DNA of 64,000 nt from the NCBI RefSeq assembly GCF_000227585.1, contig NZ_CAFB01000034.1:1-64000 (forward strand). The letters are read 5' to 3'. Position numbers and translations under genes: made by a program. The stretch's first letter is position 1. The number at the start of each line of letters is the position of its first letter. Below, piece by piece: positions 1-8,039 of the stretch. The stretch is from Candidatus Glomeribacter gigasporarum BEG34 (GTDB lineage: Bacteria; Pseudomonadota; Gammaproteobacteria; Burkholderiales; Burkholderiaceae). The notes below the pieces were generated by a model. It was not told the origin of the DNA. It made no database searches and saw only the letters and a list, made by a program, of their open reading frames with translations.

Positions 1-2
1 TC

Positions 3-119
3 GAAGAATGGGTACACGTCTTTGGGCACACCCAGATGACTCAAACCCTCATTGTTCGGTTCACCTACCCTTGCCTTGTGCTGGAAACAGCCAACAAAAG
101 TGGGCGGTTGAAGAACTGA
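3..119 (+). pseudogene. IstB C-terminal fragment (IS21-family ATP-binding helper), cut by window start
   Basis: The frame opens at the window edge and ends in TGA. Its residues (W-V-H-V-FG...MTQTLIVRFTYPCLVLE...GRLK) match the pattern at the end of IstB proteins, where W-x-x-[IV]-FG is followed by a D/E-rich helix, LLDRLTH, a hydrophobic strand and YRLK. IstB is the AAA+ helper of IS21 transposases. The rest of the gene lies outside the window, so whether it is intact cannot be judged. Several usual charged residues are replaced, so this is probably a remnant. Confidence 0.55.
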
Positions 120-147
120 AAAAAGAACAAAACGGGCAGGACACAAC

Positions 148-222
148 TCAATAATAGGGTCTGTTGGACTCACGGGGGGAGGGGGCATTTTTCGACTCCA
201 CCAAGGGGCATTTTTCAACTGA
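148..222. repeat. Terminal direct repeats of an IS21-type element
   Basis: Two copies of GGGGCATTTTTC[GA]ACT lie at 182-197 and 205-220, just downstream of the IstB fragment. IS21-family ends carry such repeated transposase-binding motifs. I read this as the right end of the element. The exact terminus and any target duplication are not visible. Confidence 0.5.
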
Positions 223-266
223 ACTTTACATTCCGAATGACACGCGAAGGAATTGATTTTGAAGCG

Positions 267-374
267 ATGCTCACGCCCTGGCTTCGACTGTGTATAGGCG
301 TTGCTGTGCTCTTTGTAGCAGCGACACCACTTGTTTACGCCATCGCAGCTTTGGTTCGGGCATCTCATCAGTAG
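267..374 (+). CDS. Tiny single-pass membrane protein, copy 1 of 4
   Basis: This 35-residue ORF begins MLTPWLRLCIGVAVLF and ends in a short polar tail (RASHQ). It has one hydrophobic segment over about residues 5-30. It is clearly related to the fourth ORF of the group at 612-731: about 25 of 35 residues agree, including PWLRLC and ATPLVYAIAAL. The next ORF starts directly after its stop. I do not recognise the family. Conservation between copies at different ends of the cluster argues that it is coding. No function is assigned. Confidence 0.45.
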   Translation: MLTPWLRLCIGVAVLFVAATPLVYAIAALVRASHQ

Positions 375-497
375 ATGATGAAAGAACTACCACCGCTTCG
401 ATTCTTAGCCGTATGGCTTTGGCTTGTGCTCCTTGCCGCAGCGCCTGTTTTGTTCGGCATTGCAAAAATTGTTGCGGCGACGCATGGATACAAATGA
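375..497 (+). CDS. Tiny membrane protein, copy 2 of 4
   Basis: The ORF encodes 40 residues. A short charged start (MMKELPP) is followed by one very hydrophobic stretch (WLWLVLLAAAPVLFGIA) and a small polar end (THGYK). The ATG directly follows the TAG of the previous ORF, and its TGA overlaps the next ATG by four bases, which suggests translational coupling. It is more diverged from copies 1 and 4 but shares the pattern of a proline in the middle of the membrane segment. Confidence 0.4.
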   Translation: MMKELPPLRFLAVWLWLVLLAAAPVLFGIAKIVAATHGYK

Positions 498-619
498 TGA
501 AGCTCTTTGTAAAGCATCCATCGATTCGCGTCGCGTATTACGCCGGTCTAGGCGTTCTTTATGGCTTTGCGCTGCCCGCGCTTATCCATGCGGTGCAGGG
601 ATTGTTTTCACATGGATAG
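494..619 (+). CDS. Tiny membrane protein, copy 3 of 4
   Basis: The ORF encodes 41 residues. A basic N-terminus (MMKLFVKHPSIR) precedes a hydrophobic stretch containing GLGVLYGFALPALIHAV. It overlaps the stop of the preceding ORF as ATGA and overlaps the next ORF by eight bases. The size, single membrane segment and central proline match its neighbours. Family and function are unknown. Confidence 0.4.
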   Translation: MMKLFVKHPSIRVAYYAGLGVLYGFALPALIHAVQGLFSHG

Positions 620-731
620 CCACATGCTCAGCCCGTGGCTCCGTCTTTGCATGGGTTTTGCCGTGCGCTTTATAGCAGCAACGCCGCTTGTGTATGCCAT
701 TGCCGCTCTGATTCAAGCGGTGCACAAGTGA
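612..731 (+). CDS. Tiny membrane protein, copy 4 of 4
   Basis: The ORF encodes 39 residues, with a four-residue extension before MLSPWLRLC. From there it repeats the sequence of copy 1 (ATPLVYAIAAL is identical in both). It is the last member of the overlapping set and is followed within 15 bases by a strong terminator hairpin, so the four ORFs look like one transcription unit. A phage or plasmid origin is likely from the surrounding debris but is not proven. Confidence 0.45.
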   Translation: MDSHMLSPWLRLCMGFAVRFIAATPLVYAIAALIQAVHK

Positions 732-743
732 TACAGGTTTCTC

Positions 744-764
744 ACCGCCTCAAGGCGGTTTTTT
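744..764 (+). terminator. Rho-independent terminator after the tiny membrane ORFs
   Basis: ACCGCC, a four-base loop (TCAA) and GGCGGT are followed by a run of T. This is a compact, perfect stem with a U tract, placed 13 bases after the stop of the fourth tiny ORF. Confidence 0.85.
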
Positions 765-807
765 GTTTCTGCCGCTGCTGTGCGGATTTTTATTTTCGGA
801 GTGCGCC

Positions 808-1012
808 ATGCAAAAAAACAGGGGTCGTCGTCGAGGCCGTCAAAATCGCCCCCGCCGTGTCGGTGACGGCCATAACTTTTCTAGGCTGCCAGATCTCCGA
901 TTGGGTCAGCATCGTCACCTTGACCTACACGCTCACGCTGCTCGGTCATTTCATCTGGAAAAAGCTGGTGCGTCCGTGGTGGCGAAAACGCCGCCTGCAA
1001 ACGGGAGTGTGA
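808..1012 (+). pseudogene. Phage holin-like membrane protein, frameshifted in a poly-A run
   Basis: The ATG at 808 runs into CAAAAAAAC (seven A, 812-818). As written, this leads into an arginine-rich nonsense frame. With one A fewer the reading becomes MQKTGVVVEAVKIAPAVSV and continues into a hydrophobic segment (VSIVTLTYTLTLLGHFIW) with a basic end (KKLVRPWWRKRR). That is the shape of a class II or III phage holin. An endolysin remnant follows, as in phage lysis cassettes. The extra A is either a real frameshift or an assembly error. Confidence 0.5.
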
Positions 1013-1013
1013 G

Positions 1014-1285
1014 ATGCACTTCAAGAACAAATTGGCGCTCGCCCTCGGTGCGGCACTGCCACCGTCGCCGCGCTCGCCTCTTTCGTGTATCACTTTGGAG
1101 AAACGAAATTCGCCCGTTCCACGCTGTTGCGCCGCATCAATGCGGGCGAAGGCGCGCGCGCATGCAGCGAACTCTCCCGCTGGATTTACGGCAAAGACAA
1201 CGCCAGCCACGGCAGAAAACGCATTCAGCCTGGCCTGGTCAAACGCCGCAAGATCGAGCGGCAGTTATGCGAGGCGCAGCCATAA
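1014..1285 (+). pseudogene. Phage endolysin (GH24 lysozyme) remnant with internal deletion
   Basis: The N-terminus (MHFKNKLALALGAAL) resembles the signal-anchor of a phage lysozyme. It then changes frame. A second frame, visible from about 1076, gives VYHFGETKFARSTLLRRINAG and continues with CSELSRWIY and GLVKRRKIERQLCE. This is the C-terminal half of GH24 phage lysozymes (S-T-L-L-R-K-L-N and R-R-x-x-E-R-x-L-C-E blocks). The catalytic E-x(8)-D/C-x(5)-T region is missing, so the gene cannot encode an active enzyme. Confidence 0.6.
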
Positions 1286-1999
1286 ACCTGTGTGAGCGGC
1301 AAAGACTAAAGCCGCTCTCTAAAAAAGCAAAGGCCCTGTACTGCTTGAACAGTCAATTGCTCGGCAATGGCCCAATCCGCTTCCACGAGCTTTTGCATGG
1401 GCGAGCCGCATACCAGGAATGAGTATGTTAGAGCATTGTCCACGATAGAAATCTTTGCGCACGAATCGCGCCGCGCATGGAAAACACAATCTCTGCCGCG
1501 ACGGCTTGCCAAGCCAGCAACTGAGCAATGAGGGGAACCAGAGCACGCTGCTCATAGAATGTTTTATCCATCTTCCTAAGGCGTGTCGATTGCGTTTACC
1601 CAGTAAAACCATCTGCCCATGCTCCAGGCAAAGCCACAATGCTTAAACGTCCGGCCCCAGCTCGCCCCCATTTACCAAGCCTTGACTCACCTTGAGAGAT
1701 ATCACTCTTTGATTTGTAAGATGTTTCTCCGGGCCATACTGATCGCTTCAGAACATGTTTTTGACCGTCAACGCTCGGCCCTTAAGGCGCTGGATGAGCC
1801 AAACGGATAATAGACGGCGCGCATCTTCAGCCCTACCTTCTCCTCTTCTCAATATCAATATCAATACAGCAGAATCGGGAAGCGCCATGTCATCTGAAAT
1901 CCTTGCAACGTTTGAGCATGAAGACTGAACCGTCCACCCTCTAGAGGAGGACGCCTCAGATCAAGACTGACTGTACGCGCCTATTACGCCGACGGAACG
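1286..1999. other. Gene-poor stretch of decayed mobile DNA
   Basis: About 700 bases contain only short interrupted frames on both strands and no gene I recognise. A half-copy of a palindromic repeat end (TTAGAGCATTGTCC) starts near 1430. The stretch joins a lysis-cassette remnant on the left to an unrecognised ORF fragment on the right, so it is most likely prophage debris. Confidence 0.4.
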
Positions 2000-2245
2000 T
2001 TGGTCAATCCATTCATCTATTCCGTACAGCATAAAAAGCGGATACAGAGGATTGATGAAGGCCAAGAAGACCCTGTAAAAGAATTCGTGCATTCAGTGCG
2101 CTTTGATATTGAAAGTGAGGCGCAGCAGAAGCTTGAAAGGGCGGTCAAAGAAAAGTATCAGACTGCTCATAAAGTGAAGCGTTTTTATAAGCCCACTTCA
2201 TGCAAAATCAGTATCCAGAAGGGAAGAGGTTTGCAGAAATATTAG
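2000..2245 (+). pseudogene. Unrecognised ORF fragment, no clear start
   Basis: The frame is open back to about 1961 (LTVRAYYADGTLVNPF) without an ATG and closes at a TAG. It encodes about 90 residues, with a charged, probably helical C-terminal half (QQKLERAVKEKYQTAHKVKR). I do not recognise a family. The lack of a good start and the neighbouring debris make it likely to be the surviving end of a longer gene. Confidence 0.3.
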
Positions 2246-2401
2246 GGGGGCCGTCTTATGATCGAAATGTCGATGTTGACTTACATACGAACGAAAATAC
2301 TTTCGCCATTCCCAAACAACTCCCTTAAGTGCAGGCATTTACAAGCCCTAAAGAATGACTTTGGAGAAAATAAAAGCGCGCCTGACCTGTTGGCGGCGGT
2401 A

Positions 2402-3106
2402 TCACGGCCAGCTATCCAGCATCATCTGATGTATTTGCCCCCGTCCCGTATGGGCTTGGAGCGCCAGGGCGGCGGCAAAATCCCGTACCGGGTCTAAGGC
2501 AATAAGCGACCATTCCGAAGATTTGATGTCACGATTGGATTCACTCAAACAGATGGGTTGCTTTTCTACATTGAACTCGACTTTGGTAAGCGGCCAGGAG
2601 AGGCCATACCCTAAAGCCTTTAAAACCGCCTCTTTCCGAACCCAAAGTTTAAAAAAGGTCGCTATTTTTTCTGGGCCCGGCAGGGTTTGAAGCGCATTAA
2701 ATTCTCTAGCTGTAAAAAACCGCTTGGCGATGCTTTCCACATCACATTGAGAATTTTGATATTCGATATCCACGCCAATGGCCATATCCAGAGTGAAAGC
2801 ATAAATAGCCCTGTCATGGGAATGGGAGAGGTTGAACTGTAGGCGTGGATACTCTTTCAAGATAGGTTTGCCGTAGCTTGTATAGCTGAATTGCAAGGCG
2901 TTGGGTGGCTGGCCCAATAATTGACCTGCTAAGCAGCGGAGAATACCGCGCGCGGCAATGAAGCGGTGACGATGGATGTTGAAATGGAAACGGTTTGCTT
3001 TGGCTTTCTCATCGTTGTCCAGTAAGTGCCAATGGTCATCCTTATGCAACGAAAAATTTTGTAGGTTAACGTGCCAGATGTACACTGCGTTTGCATTAAG
3101 ACTCAT
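2402..3106 (-). CDS. 4'-phosphopantetheinyl transferase, Sfp type
   Basis: This 234-residue protein is the normal length for the Sfp/AcpT group, which moves phosphopantetheine from CoA to a serine of carrier proteins. It shows FNLSHS (91-96), the Mg-binding GVDIE (111-115), F-T-A-R-E-F (130-135) and the signature FFKLWVRKEAVLKALGYGL (151-169). All three acidic metal ligands appear present. A broad Sfp-type enzyme usually serves peptide or polyketide synthases as well as ACP. No such synthase is in the window. It lies downstream of exonuclease III on the same strand with a 20-base gap. Confidence 0.93.
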   Translation of the reverse strand: MSLNANAVYIWHVNLQNFSLHKDDHWHLLDNDEKAKANRFHFNIHRHRFIAARGILRCLAGQLLGQPPNALQFSYTSYGKPILKEYPRLQFNLSHSHDRAIYAFTLDMAIGVDIEYQNSQCDVESIAKRFFTAREFNALQTLPGPEKIATFFKLWVRKEAVLKALGYGLSWPLTKVEFNVEKQPICLSESNRDIKSSEWSLIALDPVRDFAAALALQAHTGRGQIHQMMLDSWP

Positions 3107-3126
3107 GCAATTTGTGCGTACAGGCT

Positions 3127-3906
3127 CTAGATTTCAATGTCGGCAATGACCGGCGCATGATCGGAGGGCTGCGGCCAGCGACGCGGCATGTTGTCGATGA
3201 TGCAGCGCACGCATGCCGCCGCGAGCGGAGCGGATAACAGGATATGGTCAATCCGCAGCCCCGCATTGCGGCGGAACGCGCCTGCGCGGTAATCCCACCA
3301 GGTGTAGGCTTTTTCCTCTTGCGCGAAGAGCCGGAAGGCATCCGTCAAACCCAGCGCGCACAAACGGGCAAAGGCCGCGCGCTCATCCGGTGAAAACAGA
3401 TTCCGCGCTTCCCACAGGCACGGATCGCACACGTCTGTTGCCGCAGGTGCGATGTTGTAATCTCCCAGCAGCGCGAGTTTTGGATAACGCGCCATCTCTT
3501 CCGTGAGCCAATCATATAACGCATCGATCCACTTGAGTTTATATGCGAACTTTTCTGTGCCGGGCGCCTGGCCATTTGGAAAATACGCGCATATCGCGCG
3601 CACATCGGCTAGCGTGGCGGCAATTAAGCGTTGTTGCGGATCGTTGAAACCGGGGATATTGCGCACGATGTCCATTTCGTCAAGTGGGGTCGTTGTGCGC
3701 GCCAGAATGGCAACGCCATTATAGGTTTTCTGACCAAGAAAAATACTGCGGTAGCCGGCGGCTGCAAATACTGTATGTGGAAATTGTTCGTCCGGTAATT
3801 TGATTTCCTGCAGACACAACACATCGACCGGGTGCGCAGTCAGCCAGTCCATCACCTGCGGCAGGCGGACTTTCAGAGAATTAACGTTCCAGGTTGCAAG
3901 CTTCAC
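3127..3906 (-). CDS. xthA: Exodeoxyribonuclease III (AP endonuclease)
   Basis: The protein has 259 residues, as expected for the ExoIII/EEP family of base-excision repair nucleases. Visible motifs are ATWNVNS (4-10, Asn7), CLQEIK (31-36, metal ligand Glu34), GDYNIAP (148-154) and the terminal SDHAPV (248-253) with the catalytic Asp-His pair. In Burkholderia the gene usually sits beside gatCAB. Here it sits beside a phosphopantetheinyl transferase while gatC is 19 kb away, so the region has been rearranged. Its start overlaps the end of the neighbouring phosphodiesterase pseudogene by four bases. Confidence 0.95.
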   Translation of the reverse strand: MKLATWNVNSLKVRLPQVMDWLTAHPVDVLCLQEIKLPDEQFPHTVFAAAGYRSIFLGQKTYNGVAILARTTTPLDEMDIVRNIPGFNDPQQRLIAATLADVRAICAYFPNGQAPGTEKFAYKLKWIDALYDWLTEEMARYPKLALLGDYNIAPAATDVCDPCLWEARNLFSPDERAAFARLCALGLTDAFRLFAQEEKAYTWWDYRAGAFRRNAGLRIDHILLSAPLAAACVRCIIDNMPRRWPQPSDHAPVIADIEI

Positions 3907-4935
3907 CGTGATTCAGTGGCTTTTTCAGCGGCCTGCGTTCGCGTAGGGGTCTGTGGGCATTTCAACGAATGGCCCATTTTTTCTTTGAATGTTCTCATTC
4001 TTCGAGGCGAATCTACGAGCACTGCATAAATGTCTAAACAGGCGGATTTGAGATAATCCGGCTCATCGTTAATTCCAAACGCAATAATGCGTACATGAGA
4101 ATTTTGAGTAAAGCATGCCACTGATTCTGGCGTCCACATCAGCGCGTTTGCTTCAGAATGCCCTTCACCCAAAGTAAATTTTTCAGTCACGCTTAATTGA
4201 CGCTGGTACTCAAAACCCACCCATGTATTGGAAGGCGGCGGGGCAGGGCATTGATGCTCAAGCGCGATGCTGACCAGCCGTTGACGGGTCGTATCACGCG
4301 ATTCAAAAAGGCGCGCTTTAGGATAGGCTGCGAACGCGCGTTGATAAGCCGCCTCAGTTGAATAAATCATCACGCGGTTCCACGCATTCTCTTCGTTAAG
4401 CGCCTGTGCAATAGCCTCTGTCTGCTTCTGCGCTGGCTGGCAATGCCTTCATATCAAGAATGATGGGTATCTTGTATGGAATGAGTTGTAATGCTTCCTT
4501 CAGCGTTGGAATCTGCACATTCTGATGACGATATGGATAGGCTTTATTTCCATCGGCATCGATCGATACAAAATTCCATCCAGCGTTTAATTGTTGCAAT
4601 TCAGCCAGCGTTTTATCTGCAACCGCTCCGTTTGCCTCAGTCCATGCGGATAAATCCGCTGGCTGATAGAGAACCGGGATGCCACCTTTGCTCAGTTGCA
4701 CAGTGACCCAAATTAAATCAGCGCCATTTTTTAACGCTTCATTGATGGCCAGCAGCGTATTTTCAGGATAATCTTTTGTGCCTGCCCGATGCGCAATCAT
4801 CAATGGCAGCGCTTTACTCGCGTGATCGTTGGGCGTATGGGACTTTTTTATAGCAGCGCATGCACTGAGCGCGGTCATCAGAAGCATGAGCGTGCATTGT
4901 TTTAAATGCGGGAATGTGAGAAGGCGCTCAGCCAT
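3903..4935 (-). pseudogene. Glycerophosphodiester phosphodiesterase lipoprotein, split by a 4-bp tandem duplication
   Basis: The upstream part starts at 4935 with a lipoprotein signal (MLLMTALSAC) and the GDPD N-terminus (IAHRAG, YPENTLLAINEALKNGAD). It runs to LDMKALPA and then hits a stop near 4396. The downstream half (AIAQALNEENAW, MIYSTEAAYQRAF, ARLFESRD) is in another frame. The break lies at two adjacent copies of CCAG (plus strand 4433-4440). Removing one copy joins both halves in frame. The family hydrolyses glycerophosphodiesters to glycerol-3-phosphate and an alcohol. The typical D-x-H-L block is changed (WVTVQLSKGG), so activity may have been lost before the frameshift. Confidence 0.8.
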
Positions 4936-5133
4936 TGATGGATCAGTCAAATCGATAGATATAGGGCAACCACACCTGCAAATGTGGCGCTTCCGGGCGC
5001 TCATGACAATCGCAAACAGGCGCTTATCGAAACCGCGCAAGCGTATGATGCCACATTGGCTAAACAGGTGCATTGGCTGCAACCCAAGCCGAGGCCGCAC
5101 AAGTTTTGGATAAGCGCTAGGACACATTCACCA

Positions 5134-6345
5134 ATGCCCGCGTTCCGGTTTGAGGCAAATGATATTCACGGCGAAATTCAGCGCGGCCTGCTGGAGGCGG
5201 ATAGCGCGCGCGCCGCGCGCAGCCAGTTGCGCGCGCAGAATTTAATCCCTCTTGTCATTGAACCGGCGGCGCATCGCGCGGCGCGCGGCGCAGCGTTGAC
5301 ATTGCAGCGGCGCTTGTCGCCGCGCGAACAGGCGCTCTTCATTCGCCAAATGGCGAGCCTGTTGACCGCTGGTTTACCGGTGGATGAAGCGCTCGGCATT
5401 TTGTGCGAACAGGCTGAGCGCGTGTATGTGCGCGAGCTGATTGCCGCGCTGCGCGCCGAAGTGTTGAGCGGCCAGTCGCTCGCCGGCGCGTTTAAGGCGC
5501 ATCCGCGCGATTTTCCCGATATCTATCGTGCGCTTGTCGCCGCCGGGGAGCAAACGGGCAAGCTCGGTCTGGTGCTGGCGCGGCTCGCGGACTATATCGA
5601 GGCGCGCAACGCGCTGCGGCAAAAAATCCAGCTCGCGTTTACCTACCCCATCATTGTGACGGTGGTTGCATTGTGCATCGTGAGCTTCTTGCTGAGTTAT
5701 GTCGTACCGCAAGTTGTCAATGTATTTGTGAATACCAAGCAATCGCTGCCGTGGCTGACGGTGGCGATGCTCGCGCTCTCCGGATTCGTCAGAAAGGGCT
5801 GGTGGGTGATATTGATCATGGTTGCGATGCTCGCCTGGCTCCTCCGTCGCCTGCTGCGCCGCCCCGCGCCCCGTCTTGCCTTTGACCGCTGGCTGCTCGG
5901 CGCGCCGCTTGCGGGCAAACTCGTGCGCGGCTATAACACCGTACGTTTTGCGAGCACGCTCGCGATTCTGAGCGCGGCCGGCGTGCCGATTCTGCGCGCA
6001 TTGCAGGCGGCGAGCGAAACGCTCTCCAATACTGCGATGCGCCGCAACATCGACGACGCCATCGTGCGCGTGCGTGAAGGCGCTGCTCTGTCGCGCGCGC
6101 TGGCCGGCGCGCAGACCTTTGCCCCCGCGCTGGTTCATTTGATCCGCGCGGGCGAGGCCACCGGCAATGTCACCACGATGCTGGAGCGCGCTGCCGCGGG
6201 CGAAGCCGCCGAACTGGAGCGGCGCACGCTTTCTTTGACCAGTCTGCTTGAACCCTTGCTCATTCTCGCGATGGGCGGCGTGGTATTAATGATTGTGCTG
6301 GCGGTGATGATGCCGATTATTGAGTTGAATCAATTGGTCGGCTGA
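5134..6345 (+). CDS. gspF: Type II secretion inner-membrane platform protein GspF
   Basis: The protein has 403 residues, the normal GspF length. The start at 5134 (MPAFRFEANDIHGEIQRG) fits the family. The frame is open further upstream but without homology. It has two T2SSF domains, the first after the cytoplasmic linker (SPREQALFIRQMASLLTAGLP) and the second near the end (FASTLAILSAAGVPILRAL), with membrane segments in between and at the C-terminus. GspF anchors the GspE ATPase. The usual partners gspD and gspE are not adjacent here. Without them I cannot tell whether the secretion system is complete. A type IV pilus PilC is a less likely alternative. Confidence 0.85.
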   Translation: MPAFRFEANDIHGEIQRGLLEADSARAARSQLRAQNLIPLVIEPAAHRAARGAALTLQRRLSPREQALFIRQMASLLTAGLPVDEALGILCEQAERVYVRELIAALRAEVLSGQSLAGAFKAHPRDFPDIYRALVAAGEQTGKLGLVLARLADYIEARNALRQKIQLAFTYPIIVTVVALCIVSFLLSYVVPQVVNVFVNTKQSLPWLTVAMLALSGFVRKGWWVILIMVAMLAWLLRRLLRRPAPRLAFDRWLLGAPLAGKLVRGYNTVRFASTLAILSAAGVPILRALQAASETLSNTAMRRNIDDAIVRVREGAALSRALAGAQTFAPALVHLIRAGEATGNVTTMLERAAAGEAAELERRTLSLTSLLEPLLILAMGGVVLMIVLAVMMPIIELNQLVG

Positions 6346-6377
6346 GTGGATATCGTATCGAAATTCCCCAGGCGCTT

Positions 6378-6482
6378 ATAGCCAAGCGATTTTAGTTTGA
6401 GACAAGGAAGCAGCCGCGAAGACAGTATGAGTAATACGGCGAGCGGCGATGACGCCGTATCAAACTAAAATCGCTTGGCTAT
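6378..6482. repeat. Palindromic repeat, ATAGCCAAGCG type (105 bp)
   Basis: The ends ATAGCCAAGCGATTTTAGTTTGA and its inverse complement enclose a core with GCGAAGACAGTATGAGTAATACGG. A second copy lies at 40086-40189. The repeat sits between gspF and the convergent aminotransferase gene and contributes the last codons and the stop of the latter. It could fold into a long hairpin and act as a bidirectional terminator. Confidence 0.85.
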
Positions 6483-7632
6483 CTTTGGAATCGCGTTGAA
6501 GAATCTGATGCACCGCCCCGACAACGCGCCCAACGTCTTCTTCGCTCATCGCTGGAAACAGCGGCAATGTGACAATCGATGCCCCAATGCGCTCGGCGTG
6601 CGGGAACATGCCGGGTTCAAAGCCGCGCGCGCGGTACAGTTTAAACAGATGCACCGGCGGAAAATGAACGCCGCTGCCGATTCCGCGCGCATGCAGTTTG
6701 GCCATAAAATCAGCGCGGCGCATCCTCAGCCGCTGCAGCGGCAAAATAATCTGGAACATATGCCAGTTCGTCTGCTCGAAATCTCGCGGCGGCAGCTCGA
6801 CGCCTATTTTTATCGCCGCGCCGCCTTCCAGACGCTCGAAGCAGTCGAAATAATGGCGCACAAGCCGCTGCCGCCGCGCGGTAAAACGCGCCAGATGCGG
6901 CAACTGCCCCAATCCGACGCGCGCCGCCACATCGCTCAAATTGAATTTACCGCCCAGCACATCCACGTCCATGCCGTCAAAACCATGACGGGTGACGCCT
7001 TGCAGGCGGTATTTCTGCGCGAGCAGCGCCTCGGCCTCATCGTTGAGCACGAGCGCGCCGCCTTCGATTGAGGTCAGGTTTTTGTTCGGGTGGAAGCTGA
7101 ACGATACAAGGTCTCCGAACGCGCCAATCCGCTGCCTCCGCCAGCGCGCGCCCAGCGCCTGCGCAGCATCTTCAATCACACGCAGATGGTGCGCGCGCGC
7201 AATCGCATACAAACGATCCATATCCACAGGCAGCCCTGCCAGGTGGACAGGCATCAATGCTTTAGTGCGCGGCGTGAGCCGGGCTTCCACCTGGTCTAAA
7301 TCAAGATTGCGCGTGACTGGATCGATATCGGCGAATACGGGCGTTGCGCCAACGGTGAGAATGGTATTGCTGGTCGCTACCCATGAGAGCGGCGTTGTAA
7401 TGACCTCGTCGCCCGGTTGGACGCCCGCAATGCGCAACGCGACCTCAAGCGCCGCGGCACCGGAACTGAACGTTCGCACCAAACGCCCGCCTGCGTATTC
7501 GGACAGCGCCGCTTCAAAAGCGCGATTCTGCTCGCCGGTCGTAATCCAGCCGCTGCGCAATACTTCTGCAACGCCCGCAATGGTCGCTTCGTCGATGTCA
7601 GGGCGGGTCAGGGGAAGGAAGGGCGCGTTCAT
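6460..7632 (-). CDS. DegT/DnrJ/EryC1 aminotransferase, ArnB-like
   Basis: This 390-residue PLP enzyme is of the sugar aminotransferase family. It shows EDAAQALGA (154-162), the lysine that binds PLP in SFSFHPNKN (177-185, Lys184) and a GIGSGVHFPPVH block. The closest fit is ArnB, which makes UDP-4-amino-4-deoxy-L-arabinose for lipid A modification in Burkholderia. Its start overlaps the stop of the SMR-type gene as ATGA, so they are coupled. The other arn genes (arnC, arnA, arnT) are absent from this locus. Its last seven residues (DSQAILV) and stop are encoded in the palindromic repeat at 6378-6482. Confidence 0.8.
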   Translation of the reverse strand: MNAPFLPLTRPDIDEATIAGVAEVLRSGWITTGEQNRAFEAALSEYAGGRLVRTFSSGAAALEVALRIAGVQPGDEVITTPLSWVATSNTILTVGATPVFADIDPVTRNLDLDQVEARLTPRTKALMPVHLAGLPVDMDRLYAIARAHHLRVIEDAAQALGARWRRQRIGAFGDLVSFSFHPNKNLTSIEGGALVLNDEAEALLAQKYRLQGVTRHGFDGMDVDVLGGKFNLSDVAARVGLGQLPHLARFTARRQRLVRHYFDCFERLEGGAAIKIGVELPPRDFEQTNWHMFQIILPLQRLRMRRADFMAKLHARGIGSGVHFPPVHLFKLYRARGFEPGMFPHAERIGASIVTLPLFPAMSEEDVGRVVGAVHQILQRDSKDSQAILV

Positions 7633-8018
7633 CCGCCGCTCCGGGCCAGGACATAGACGCCAAGCAGAATGATCAATATCCCCGCCGAACGTTGCAGCGT
7701 CAACGCTTCGCCAAAGAAAAGCGCAGCGAGCAGAGCATTCACGACATAGCCGAGCGAGAGCATCGGATAGGCAATGGACACATCGACGCGCGATAAGCCC
7801 ATGATCCAGACCATCAGGCTGGCGGCATAACAGACCAGACCCGCGATCACCGGGATTTGCGCAATGAGTTTTAATCCAACCGGTACAATATTCGCGCGCG
7901 TAAAAGCGAATGCCCCGACCGCGTTCACGCCTGCTTTAAGCAGCAGTTGCGCGCTTGCGTTGAGTAGAACGCCTATTAGAATGCAGGCAAAAGAAACGGG
8001 AGTGATCGCTTGTGGCAT
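7629..8018 (-). CDS. Small EamA/SMR-type membrane transporter, ArnE/ArnF-like
   Basis: The protein has 129 residues with four hydrophobic segments, and MPQAITPV at 8018 is the natural start. [17 protein letters not shown] near residue 20 is typical of the ArnE/ArnF and SMR group, as is the C-terminal [18 protein letters not shown]. ArnE/F subunits flip undecaprenyl-phosphate-L-Ara4N across the inner membrane. The coupling with an ArnB-like gene supports a role in that pathway, but a general small transporter cannot be excluded. It is divergent from rlpA, with only about 20 bases between the start codons. Confidence 0.75.
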   Translation of the reverse strand: MPQAITPVSFACILIGVLLNASAQLLLKAGVNAVGAFAFTRANIVPVGLKLIAQIPVIAGLVCYAASLMVWIMGLSRVDVSIAYPMLSLGYVVNALLAALFFGEALTLQRSAGILIILLGVYVLARSGG

Positions 8019-8039
8019 AAAAGGAAAAATGTACACTGG

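Noticed and set aside
2258-2497. Plus-strand ORF of 79 residues before the phosphopantetheinyl transferase
   Set aside because: It overlaps the end of a well-supported gene on the other strand and has no homology signal or conserved start context.
4984-5133. N-terminal extension of gspF by 50 codons
   Set aside because: GspF homology begins exactly at the ATG 5134. The upstream codons do not match the family.
5374-6138. Long minus-strand ORF of 254 residues opposite gspF
   Set aside because: It is rich in Arg, His and Gln with no domain pattern and mirrors the wobble bias of gspF, which has clear homology on the plus strand.
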